Below are positions 57,014 to 64,000 of a DNA stretch of 64,000 bases, one piece after another. Position numbers and translations under genes: made by a program. This DNA is from Flavobacterium sp. 1 (lineage in GTDB: Bacteria > Bacteroidota > Bacteroidia > Flavobacteriales > Flavobacteriaceae). The stretch is from positions 620,001-684,000 of the forward strand of contig NZ_PGER01000001.1 in assembly GCF_002797935.1 (NCBI RefSeq), read 5' to 3'. Within the stretch, counting starts at the first letter, position 1. The number at the start of each line of letters is the position of its first letter. The notes below the pieces were generated by a model. It searched no databases and had not been told where the DNA came from. It saw nothing but the letters and a program-made list of their open reading frames with translations.

Positions 57014-57910
57014 TTTTCCTTGAGTTTTTATTTGTTTATTGGAATCAAAATAAAAGTCAATTCGGCCTAAATTAATTCCATAGCATCCCACTTGGTTTAC
57101 CAAAACTTCTTTTTGTTCAAGATTTTTTACAATAGTAGGTTTGTCTAAAAAAGTATGGGTATGTCCGCCAATAATCAGGTCAATATCCTTAGTTAAAGCG
57201 GCTAGTTTTAAATCGCAGATTTTATCAGGTTCTGTATTGTATTTATATCCTAAATGTGACAAACAAATGATTAGGTCACATTTTTTTTCTTGTTTTAGAA
57301 TCCGAACCATGTCTTGTGCGGTTTCAACAGGGTTGTTATAAACAGTTTCTTTATAGTTCTTTTTGTCCACTAAGCCGGATAGTTCTATTCCAAGACCGAA
57401 AACGCCCACCTTGATTCCTTGCTTGTTGAAAATTTTGTACGGTTTAGTATATCCGTCCATTGGGGTGTTTTTTAAATCATAGTTTGAAGAAATAAATTCA
57501 AAGCTGGCATGTGGCATTTGCGCAGCAATACCTTCTAAGCCATTGTCAAAATCATGGTTTCCAATTGTTGCGGCATCGTATTTCATCATGCTCATTAACT
57601 TGAATTCGAGTTCTCCTCCATAGTAATTAAAATACGGAGTTCCCTGAAAAATATCGCCCGCATCAAGAAGCAGTACATTAGGGTTTTCGAGACGGATTTT
57701 TTCTATAATCGAAGCTCTTTTAGAAACACCTCCCATATTTGGGTTTCTTGGATGATCTGCTGGAAAAGGGTCTATGTAACTATGAACATCATTAGTGTGC
57801 AAAATGGTTAAATGCTCAACAGATTCTGATTTGAAACTGCTTAAAGATAATCCCAAGCTTAATAATGCAGTGCCGGCGGCCGTTTTTTCGATAAAATCTC
57901 TTCTTTTCAT
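56999..57910 (-). CDS. Exported metallophosphatase (5'-nucleotidase N-terminal domain)
   Basis: The 303-residue protein starts with a twin-arginine-like signal (MKRRDFIEKTAAGTALLSLG) and has the calcineurin-type metal-binding blocks of 5'-nucleotidases: ILHTNDVHSYID, LLLDAGDIFQGTPYFNYYGG, AATIGNHDFDNGLEGIA, LIICLSHLGYK and LIIGGHTHTFLD. The C-terminal nucleotide-binding domain of UshA-type enzymes is absent here; it is supplied by the preceding gene (57979-58758). Together they probably form a periplasmic nucleotidase or a related phosphoesterase. Confidence 0.9.
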
Positions 57911-57978
57911 TGGGATTTTGCTTTGAAAATTTATTGAATTTATGAGTCGTTAAATTGTTTTTTATGTATATCTAGAAA

Positions 57979-58758
57979 TTATTCTGCCAATATTCGGATG
58001 TCATTTTTGACAGTGATAGTGTCTGTTTCACTGAAGTAATCGATCAAAATATTTCTTAGTTTGTATTCTAAATCAAATTTTTGAATTTCTTTTTGGAAGA
58101 AAGCCATATTGTCTCCGCCATTAACTAAATAATCATTTGTTGCAACATAATAGACAGCATTAGTTTCTAAAGGCTTGCCTTGTACTAAAATATTTTTGGA
58201 TTGATTGTTTTTATCAATGCTAAAGGTAAGGCCAGCGAGAGGATGCGGTTTTTTATCAGCAATAATAAAATCGGCTATTTCCTTAACCTGATCGCCTTTT
58301 AAAGAAACAACAAAAAGACTGTTTTCAAATGGCATTATTTCATAGGCTGTTCTTGAAGTAACATTTCCTTTGGGCAGGATAGAGCGTATGCCGCCATGAT
58401 TAAGTAAACATATATCTACATTTTTGTTTTCCCTTTTATTAAAAACGAAGTTTGCTTTCTCTAAAGTGACATCTGCGATGAAATTACCAATAGTAGTTTG
58501 CCATTTTCCTTTGCTTTTATCCAAAGTTTCGGGATTATATGCAAGAACCTTGTCGAGATCGCTGTTTATTTTCGCACGGTATGGGGAGATAAAGTTTTCT
58601 ATGTCAGTATTTTGATTTTCTTTGCCAGTAATCGAAATTTGTTTGCTTTCAATTTTTGTGACACTAAAACTTTTGTCACTGCAAGAAATAATAGAAACAA
58701 ATGTTAAGAATATAACAAAAAGTTTTAAAAAGTGGTTGTAGTTTTTTAAATTTACCAT
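57979..58758 (-). CDS. 5'-nucleotidase C-terminal-domain lipoprotein
   Basis: The 259-residue lipoprotein (lipobox SIISC, Cys about 27) consists of the UshA-type C-terminal domain alone: IGNFIADVTLEKANFVFNKREN, DICLLNHGGIRSILPKGNVTSRTAYEIMPFENSLFVVSLKGDQV, LTFSIDKNN, and YYVATNDYLVNGGDNMAFF. In most bacteria this is fused behind a metallophosphatase. Here the metallophosphatase is the next gene on the same strand, 68 bases downstream, so they are likely two chains of one enzyme. Confidence 0.9.
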   Translation of the reverse strand: MVNLKNYNHFLKLFVIFLTFVSIISCSDKSFSVTKIESKQISITGKENQNTDIENFISPYRAKINSDLDKVLAYNPETLDKSKGKWQTTIGNFIADVTLEKANFVFNKRENKNVDICLLNHGGIRSILPKGNVTSRTAYEIMPFENSLFVVSLKGDQVKEIADFIIADKKPHPLAGLTFSIDKNNQSKNILVQGKPLETNAVYYVATNDYLVNGGDNMAFFQKEIQKFDLEYKLRNILIDYFSETDTITVKNDIRILAE

Positions 58759-58804
58759 CTTAAATTAACTTAAATAATTAAATTTGTAATCTTGTAAAAG
58801 TACT

Positions 58805-59323
58805 ATGTTTTTAAATTATATAAAGCGCTTTTTATTAAAAAAAACCTTAAAAAAACAACTGCAGAACGTTAAGGAAGAGTCTTTAAGCAGTTCTGTTATG
58901 CGTATAGGTTTGATTATAGATGAAAGCCTTTTTTTAGAAACAAATGCATTAAAGCAAGAAATTATTCGGAATGGAATTGTAGAAGATAATATAAAAATTA
59001 TTGCTTATCGTGATAATTTAAAAGACAAAGAAGTATATTCTCATCCAACATTCAGCTTGAAAAATTTAAACCTGAAATGCGAATTTACGGAACAGGGAAT
59101 AAATGAATTTATTTCGGATGAGTTTGATTTATTAATTAATTATTACAATGAGGAGAAGCCAGTTTTGTTGCTTTTAACAAATAAATCTAAGGCAAAATTT
59201 AAAGCTGGTTTTTCAGCTGTAGATAAAAGACTGAATCATTTGTTGATAAACATAGATATAGAAGATTATAAAGGTTTTACTCATGAGTTATTTCGGTACT
59301 TAAAAATATTAAACAAAATATAA
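58805..59323 (+). CDS. Conserved Flavobacteriaceae protein (DUF6913-type)
   Basis: The 172-residue basic protein has no signal peptide. It contains alternating strands and helices (SSVMRIGLIIDESLFLETNALKQEIIRNGI, DFDLLINYYNEEKPVLLLLTNKSKAKFKAGFSA, LINIDIEDYKGFTHELFRYLKILNKI). I recognise it as the conserved family that precedes dapA in Flavobacteriaceae. No catalytic motif is visible. dapA follows after 8 bases, suggesting cotranscription. Confidence 0.75.
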   Translation: MFLNYIKRFLLKKTLKKQLQNVKEESLSSSVMRIGLIIDESLFLETNALKQEIIRNGIVEDNIKIIAYRDNLKDKEVYSHPTFSLKNLNLKCEFTEQGINEFISDEFDLLINYYNEEKPVLLLLTNKSKAKFKAGFSAVDKRLNHLLINIDIEDYKGFTHELFRYLKILNKI

Positions 59324-59331
59324 TTTAAATT

Positions 59332-60219
59332 ATGCAATCATTAATAGGAACAGGAGTTGCCCTAGTAACACCGTTTAATAACGATTTTACAATTGATGTT
59401 GAAGCTTTAAGAAGAATTGTGAATTTTTCGATAGACGGCGGGGTTGAATATCTTGTTGTGCTCGGCACTACAGCAGAAAATGCTACATTGTCAGCAGATG
59501 AAAAAGAACTGGTTATAGCTACGGTAATTGAAGTGAATGCGGGCAGACTGCCATTAGTTCTTGGAGTGGGAGGTAATAATACATTAAAAGTTGTAGAGGA
59601 GCTGCGCACAAGAGATTTGTCAGCGTTTGAAGCGATTTTATCTGTTTCGCCTTATTATAATAAGCCAAGTCAAGAAGGAATATACCAGCATTTTAAAGCA
59701 GTTTCTGAAGCCTCGCCGATTCCTGTAATTCTATACAATGTGCCAGGAAGAACATCCAGCAATATGCTGCCGTCAACCGTTATCAGATTGGCAAATGATT
59801 TTGAAAATGTTGTAGCTATAAAAGAAGCTGCTGGAGATTTAGTTCAGGCAATGCAGCTTATAAAAGATAAGCCTAAAGATTTCTTAGTGATTTCGGGTGA
59901 TGATATGATTGCGCTTCCGATTGTTTTAGCGGGTGGATCAGGAGTTATATCTGTAATTGGTCAGGGTTTTCCAAAAGAATTTTCCGAAATGATCCGATTA
60001 GGATTAAATAGAAAAGTAGATGATGCTTATAAACTTCAGTATCTGTTATCCAATTGCATTGATATGATTTTTGAGCAAGGTAATCCGGCAGGAATCAAAG
60101 AAGTGTTTAAGATTCTTGGTATTTCAGAAAATGTATTGCGTTTACCATTGGTTTCTGTAGATGAATCACTATCCAATCGATTGGAAATTTTTGTAAAAAA
60201 AATGGTAAAAAATACTTAA
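59332..60219 (+). CDS. dapA: 4-hydroxy-tetrahydrodipicolinate synthase
   Basis: DapA condenses pyruvate and aspartate semialdehyde, the first step of the diaminopimelate/lysine branch. The 295-residue TIM barrel has [63 protein letters not shown] and the Schiff-base Lys164 in [10 protein letters not shown]. The later [11 protein letters not shown] is also typical. Length is normal. The bamD promoter follows in its 3' region. Confidence 0.97.
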   Translation: MQSLIGTGVALVTPFNNDFTIDVEALRRIVNFSIDGGVEYLVVLGTTAENATLSADEKELVIATVIEVNAGRLPLVLGVGGNNTLKVVEELRTRDLSAFEAILSVSPYYNKPSQEGIYQHFKAVSEASPIPVILYNVPGRTSSNMLPSTVIRLANDFENVVAIKEAAGDLVQAMQLIKDKPKDFLVISGDDMIALPIVLAGGSGVISVIGQGFPKEFSEMIRLGLNRKVDDAYKLQYLLSNCIDMIFEQGNPAGIKEVFKILGISENVLRLPLVSVDESLSNRLEIFVKKMVKNT

Positions 60220-60252
60220 AATTTGACCGTTTTTTTTAACTAAAGAAATATT

Positions 60253-60282
60253 TTGTAATAGCTAAATTAATAACTAAATTTG
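60253..60282 (+). promoter_or_regulatory. Promoter of the bamD-rpoZ-coaBC cluster
   Basis: TTG (60253-60255) and TAAATTTG (60275-60282) match the Bacteroidota consensus with a 19-base spacer. The predicted start falls in the loop of the hairpin at 60282-60300. Confidence 0.75.
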
Positions 60283-60304
60283 CCACCTAACTTTGGTGGC
60301 TTTT
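60282..60304 (+). terminator. Probable terminator of dapA overlapping the bamD promoter
   Basis: GCCACC (60282-60287) and GGTGGC (60295-60300) form a 6-base GC-rich stem followed by TTTT. It begins at the last base of the bamD -7 element. Confidence 0.6.
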
Positions 60305-60349
60305 ACTGCGTATATACACTAGGCAATAAAATTAAAATCAGTGAATGAA

Positions 60350-61144
60350 ATGAAAAAAATAATATCTGTATTGCTTGTAGTTTTGTTTTTTAGTTCTTGT
60401 GGTGAATATCAAGAAGCATTAAAGAAAGAGGACGTAGCTTTTAAGTTTGAGGTTGGAACAAAATTATATGATGCAGGCAAGTATTCAAAAGCAATTCGTC
60501 TTTTTGAGCAATTGTCACCATCTTATAGAGGGAAGCCGCAAGGAGAAAAGTTATTTTATATGTATGCACAATCTTTATATAAAACAAAACAGTATTATTT
60601 AGCAGGATATCAATTTGATAATTTTAATTCTGGTTATCCAAAAAGTGAGAAAGCTGAAGAATGTTTGTATTTGGGGGCTAAGAGTTATGCTATGCTGTCT
60701 CCAGTTTACAGTATAGATCAGACAGATACTTTTAAAGCTATTGAAAAGGTTCAGGCATTTATTGATCGTTATCCAAATTCGAAATATATTGCTGAGGCTA
60801 ATGCAACATCAAAAAAGCTGAATGATAAGATTGAGCGTAAAGTTTATGAAAATGCATTCGAGTATTATAAAATTTCAAATTACAAATCAGCATTAATAGC
60901 TTTTGATAATTTTATAGCAGATTACCCTGGGACTTCCTATAAAGAAAAAGCATTGTATTATAAATTAGATGCTGCATATTTATTAGCAATGAACAGTATT
61001 TTAATGAAAATGCAAGAAAGGTTGGTTACTGCTAAAACCTGTTACAATAATTTGGTTAAATTTAAACCAAACACAGAATTCAAAAGTGAAGCTGACGATA
61101 GGTTAGCTAAAATTGATATTGAATTACAAAAGTTTAATAAATAA
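60350..61144 (+). CDS. bamD: Outer membrane assembly lipoprotein BamD
   Basis: ATG 60350 (MKKIISVLLVVLFFSSC) gives a clean lipobox with Cys17; the GTG three codons upstream is less likely. The 264-residue lipoprotein has the BamD/YfiO tetratricopeptide repeats: KFEVGTKLYDAGKYSKAIRLFEQL, YMYAQSLYKTKQYYLAGYQFDNFNSGYPKS, ECLYLGAKSYAMLSPVYSIDQTDTFKAIEKVQAFIDRYPNS, and NYKSALIAFDNFIADYPGTSYKEKALYYKLDA. BamD works with BamA to insert outer-membrane barrels. First gene of a cluster with rpoZ-like and coaBC. Confidence 0.95.
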   Translation: MKKIISVLLVVLFFSSCGEYQEALKKEDVAFKFEVGTKLYDAGKYSKAIRLFEQLSPSYRGKPQGEKLFYMYAQSLYKTKQYYLAGYQFDNFNSGYPKSEKAEECLYLGAKSYAMLSPVYSIDQTDTFKAIEKVQAFIDRYPNSKYIAEANATSKKLNDKIERKVYENAFEYYKISNYKSALIAFDNFIADYPGTSYKEKALYYKLDAAYLLAMNSILMKMQERLVTAKTCYNNLVKFKPNTEFKSEADDRLAKIDIELQKFNK

Positions 61145-61152
61145 AAAAAGTC

Positions 61153-61470
61153 ATGGATTTAAAAAAGACAAATGCTCCGGTAAATACAATAACTTACAAC
61201 AAAACAGTTATTGAAGAACCTACTGGAAATGTGTATGAGGCGATAACAATTATGGCTAAAAGAGCAAATCAGATCAATTCTGAAATCAAAAAAGAATTGA
61301 CTGAGAAATTAGAAGAATTTGCTACTTACAATGATAGTTTAGAAGAAGTTTTCGAAAATAAAGAACAAATCGAAGTTTCTAAATTTTATGAAAAACTTCC
61401 AAAACCGCATGCCTTAGCTGTTCAAGAATGGTTAGATGGCAAAATTTACCATAGAGATTCAAATAAATAA
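61153..61470 (+). CDS. rpoZ: RNA polymerase omega-like subunit (Rpb6 family)
   Basis: The 105-residue protein has the omega/Rpb6 pattern: PTGNVYEAITIMAKRANQINSEIKKELTEKLEEFA (about 22-56) with the conserved A-x(2)-RA-x-Q helix, followed by a Bacteroidota-type tail (YEKLPKPHALAVQEWLDGKI). It is 8 bases after bamD and 9 bases before coaBC, the usual place for this gene in Flavobacteriaceae. Omega helps assemble and stabilise RNA polymerase. Divergence from E. coli RpoZ is large, so the symbol is by family and context. Confidence 0.85.
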   Translation: MDLKKTNAPVNTITYNKTVIEEPTGNVYEAITIMAKRANQINSEIKKELTEKLEEFATYNDSLEEVFENKEQIEVSKFYEKLPKPHALAVQEWLDGKIYHRDSNK

Positions 61471-61479
61471 TCTATACTA

Positions 61480-62691
61480 ATGTCAGTTTTAAGCGGAAAA
61501 AAAATTTTGCTGGGTATTACTGGTGGAATTGCTGCGTATAAAACGGCCTCATTAGTTAGACTCTTCATAAAAGCAGGTGCACATGTCCAAGTGATAATGA
61601 CACCTGCTTCTAAGGATTTTATAACGCCGCTTACCTTATCTACACTGTCTAAAAACCCTGTTTTTTCTGAATTTTATAATAAAGACGAAAAAAATGAACA
61701 GTGGAATAGCCATGTAGAATTAGGGCTTTGGGCAGATATAATGCTCATTGCGCCAGCAACAGCCAACACCTTATCTAAAATGGCAAACGGATTATGTGAT
61801 AATCTGTTAATTGCTTGTTACTTATCTGCAAAATGTCCAGTGTATTTTGCTCCAGCGATGGATTTAGACATGTATATACACCCTTCTACTATTGAAAGCC
61901 TTGCAATATTGAAGGCTTTTGGTAATACAATGATACCAGCTGAAAATGGTGAATTGGCCAGTGGTTTATCTGGAGAAGGCCGAATGGCAGAGCCTGAAAA
62001 CATTGTTTCTTTTTTAGAATCAGATCTTGAAAGTAAATTGCCTTTAAAAGGAAAAAAAATACTGATTACTGCAGGTCCTACATACGAAGCAATTGATCCT
62101 GTGCGTTTTATTGGAAATCATTCTTCAGGAAAGATGGGATTTGATATAGCTCAAAGTGCAGCAAATTTAGGTGCTGCAGTAACACTGGTTTCTGGACCAA
62201 CACATTGTAAAATAAATCATCCTTTGGTTCATGTCATTCCAGTAGTTTCTGCTCAGGAAATGTATGATGCCTGCCATCAATATTATAAGGATATGGATGT
62301 TGTAATAGCCGCTGCGGCCGTTGCAGATTACAGGCCTAAAAATGTTGCAAATCAGAAAATAAAAAAGAATGCTAATGATTTTACAATTGAGCTTGAAAAA
62401 ACCAAGGATATTTTAGCTTCGTTTGGAGAATTCAAGCAAAATCAATTTCTTATTGGTTTTGCTTTAGAAACTGAAAATGAAATTGAGAATGCTAAAGCAA
62501 AAATTCAGAAAAAAAACTTAGATTTGATAGTTTTAAATTCGCTTCAGGATGAAGGGGCAGGTTTTGGTAAACCTACTAATAAAGTTACCTTTATTGATAA
62601 TGCTTTTCATATTGAACCTTTGGATTTAAAATCTAAAGAAGCTGTAGCCGATGATATTTTGAATAAAGTAATAGCACATTTTTATGATTAA
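61480..62691 (+). CDS. coaBC: Bifunctional phosphopantothenoylcysteine synthetase/decarboxylase
   Basis: CoaBC joins phosphopantothenate to cysteine and decarboxylates the product on the way to coenzyme A. The 403-residue protein has an FMN-dependent decarboxylase half (GITGGIAAYKTASLVRLF, IAPATANTLSKMANGLCDNLL with the catalytic Cys, PAMDLDMY) and a synthetase half from about 190 (KILITAGPTYEAIDPVRFIGNHSSGKMG, AAAVADYRPKNV, and a KIKK-type nucleotide site). It ends 8 bases inside the next gene. Confidence 0.97.
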   Translation: MSVLSGKKILLGITGGIAAYKTASLVRLFIKAGAHVQVIMTPASKDFITPLTLSTLSKNPVFSEFYNKDEKNEQWNSHVELGLWADIMLIAPATANTLSKMANGLCDNLLIACYLSAKCPVYFAPAMDLDMYIHPSTIESLAILKAFGNTMIPAENGELASGLSGEGRMAEPENIVSFLESDLESKLPLKGKKILITAGPTYEAIDPVRFIGNHSSGKMGFDIAQSAANLGAAVTLVSGPTHCKINHPLVHVIPVVSAQEMYDACHQYYKDMDVVIAAAAVADYRPKNVANQKIKKNANDFTIELEKTKDILASFGEFKQNQFLIGFALETENEIENAKAKIQKKNLDLIVLNSLQDEGAGFGKPTNKVTFIDNAFHIEPLDLKSKEAVADDILNKVIAHFYD

Positions 62692-63565
62692 ATTTATCTT
62701 ATTTTTATTTTTAGGGTGTGGCTTTATTCAAGCCCAGCAGTTGAATTGTACTGTAACTTTAAATACTCAAAAAATAAGTAATGCAAATCAGCAGGTCTTT
62801 AAAACATTAGAAACTGCCATAAATGAATTTGTAAATAAAACCGATTGGACTGGGCAAATGCTTCCGCAAAAGGAAAGAATAAACTGTTCAATGTATATAA
62901 CGATATCCAGTTACGGCTCAGATCAATTTGTTGCAAATATTCAAGTACAGTCTTCAAGAAATATTTATAATTCAACTTATTCCTCTCCAGTTTTGAATAT
63001 AAATGATAAAGATTTTACTTTTAATTATACAGAATTTGAGAATCTAATATACATTCCAACCAGCTATGCTTCTAACTTGGTATCTGTTTTATCGTTTTAT
63101 TCTTATGTGATTTTAGGAATGGATGCCGATACTTTTGTTCCATTCGTTGGAGATCGTTATTTTAAAGAAGCGCTTAATATTGCAAATTTGGCGCAGCAGG
63201 GAGGATATAAAGGATGGAATCAATCTGACGGAACATTGAGCAGGTATTTTTTAATCAATGATTTATTGTCTCCCACTTATGCAGAGATAAGACAATCAAG
63301 CCAGCAGTATTATTCAGGTCTTGATGTAATGAGCCAAGATCTTAAAAAGGCTAAAGAAACCATTAAAGGTTCTTTGATGAACTTAGCTAAACTGAATGAA
63401 ACCAAACCCAATTCCTATTTATTGCGTGTTTTTATGGATTCAAAATCAGATGAAATTGTGTCTGTATTTACTGGTGGACCAAGTATTGCTATAAATGAGA
63501 TGGTTGATAGTCTAAATAGAACTTCTCCGTCAAATTCAAGTAAATGGCAATCATTAAAATATTAG
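62684..63565 (+). CDS. DUF4835-family secreted protein
   Basis: The 293-residue protein has a signal peptide (MIKFILFLFLGCGFIQAQ) and the conserved DUF4835 features: LNCTVTLNTQKISNANQQVFKTLETAINEFVNKTDW, RINCSMYITIS, NFNYTEFENLIYIP-type block (FNYTEFENL), LSFYSYVILGMDADTF, GWNQSDG and RYFLINDLLSP. It is a Bacteroidota-specific family of unknown function regularly found between coaBC and recN. The start overlaps coaBC by 8 bases, so translation is coupled. Confidence 0.93.
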   Translation: MIKFILFLFLGCGFIQAQQLNCTVTLNTQKISNANQQVFKTLETAINEFVNKTDWTGQMLPQKERINCSMYITISSYGSDQFVANIQVQSSRNIYNSTYSSPVLNINDKDFTFNYTEFENLIYIPTSYASNLVSVLSFYSYVILGMDADTFVPFVGDRYFKEALNIANLAQQGGYKGWNQSDGTLSRYFLINDLLSPTYAEIRQSSQQYYSGLDVMSQDLKKAKETIKGSLMNLAKLNETKPNSYLLRVFMDSKSDEIVSVFTGGPSIAINEMVDSLNRTSPSNSSKWQSLKY

Positions 63566-63617
63566 CCTTAAAAAATTTCTTTTCAATTAACCCAATCTAT
63601 ACTTATAAATTTAATTA

Positions 63618-64000
63618 ATGATAACTTCACTAGCTATAAAAAACTATGCGTTAATTGAGAAATTAACAATCGATTTTTCGAAGGGTTTTTCGATAATTAC
63701 TGGAGAAACTGGTGCTGGTAAATCGATAATACTAGGCGCTTTAGGTTTGGCTTTGGGAAAAAGAGCTGATTTAACTTCGCTTAAAAATAAAGAAAATAAA
63801 TGTGTGATTGAAGCCCATTTTGAGATATCCAAATACAATCTTCGCCCTTTTTTTGAAGCAAATGATTTGGATTATGAAGATGATACCATTATCCGCAGAG
63901 AAATTTTACCTTCTGGAAAATCAAGAGCTTTTATAAATGACAGCCCTGTAAATTTACAAGAACTGCAAGAATTAGGTTTGTTTTTGATTGACATTCATTC
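63618..64000 (+). CDS. recN: DNA repair protein RecN, 5' part only
   Basis: The frame from ATG 63618 runs to the window edge (127 codons). It has the RecN/SMC N-terminal ATPase start: MITSLAIKNYALIEKLTIDF, Walker A ITGETGAGKSIILGALGLALGKRAD (GETGAGKS at 29-36) and RREILPSGKSRAFINDSPVNLQEL with the conserved SGKSRAFIND. RecN is a cohesin-like ATPase in double-strand break repair. It follows the DUF4835 gene by 52 bases. Confidence 0.95.
   Translation, partial: MITSLAIKNYALIEKLTIDFSKGFSIITGETGAGKSIILGALGLALGKRADLTSLKNKENKCVIEAHFEISKYNLRPFFEANDLDYEDDTIIRREILPSGKSRAFINDSPVNLQELQELGLFLIDIH

Overview
The window looks like a chromosomal segment from a member of the Flavobacteriaceae, most likely Flavobacterium or a close relative. 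The evidence is the low GC content, promoters of the Bacteroidota type (TTG, about 19 bases, TAnnTTTG), a SusC/SusD polysaccharide locus, and family-typical gene orders: rpsF-rpsR-rplI, dapA-bamD-rpoZ-like-coaBC-DUF4835-recN, and pta-ackA. No rRNA, tRNA, CRISPR array, phage or transposase gene was seen.

Left part (1-8.0 kb, minus strand): the 5' end of a lipoprotein gene, a very long single-chain xanthine dehydrogenase-like molybdoenzyme, a frameshifted low-affinity iron permease gene, and a MarR regulator with an S41 peptidase.

Tryptophan operon (8.0-17.1 kb, minus strand): a textbook promoter, a leader peptide with three consecutive Trp codons and a terminator/antiterminator form an attenuator ahead of trpE-trpG-cytochrome c lipoprotein-trpD-methyltransferase-like-trpC-trpF-trpB-GGCT-like-trpA. 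Three non-trp genes are interspersed. trpF and trpB form one uninterrupted reading frame, with a short palindromic repeat in the last trpF codons. Several kinds of dispersed repeat occupy the other operon spacers.

Stress region (17.1-24.4 kb): two YceI paralogues (one frameshifted), a beta-helix secreted protein, a MarR-nitroreductase-YceI operon with two operator-like palindromes over its promoter, an AHSA1 protein, and dnaK. dnaK is preceded by nested TGTCA/TGACA inverted repeats and a sequence matching a sigma-54 promoter rather than CIRCE.

Central metabolism and glycan locus (24.4-46.2 kb, mostly plus strand): CorA, Pta and AckA, then a polysaccharide utilisation locus. It has a membrane-anchored sensor/LuxR regulator, SusC, SusD, a LamG lipoprotein, a GH144-type lipoprotein, an alpha/beta hydrolase, a GH3 beta-glucosidase, a GH43 enzyme and an M28 peptidase. 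GH144 with GH3 suggests beta-1,2-glucan as substrate; this is an inference.

Housekeeping part (46.7-64 kb): nadC, a YihY/BrkB protein, DUF2147, priA, an orphan LytTR response regulator, ribosomal protein genes, ligA, a two-protein 5'-nucleotidase, dapA, bamD, the omega-like RNA polymerase subunit, coaBC, DUF4835 and the start of recN.
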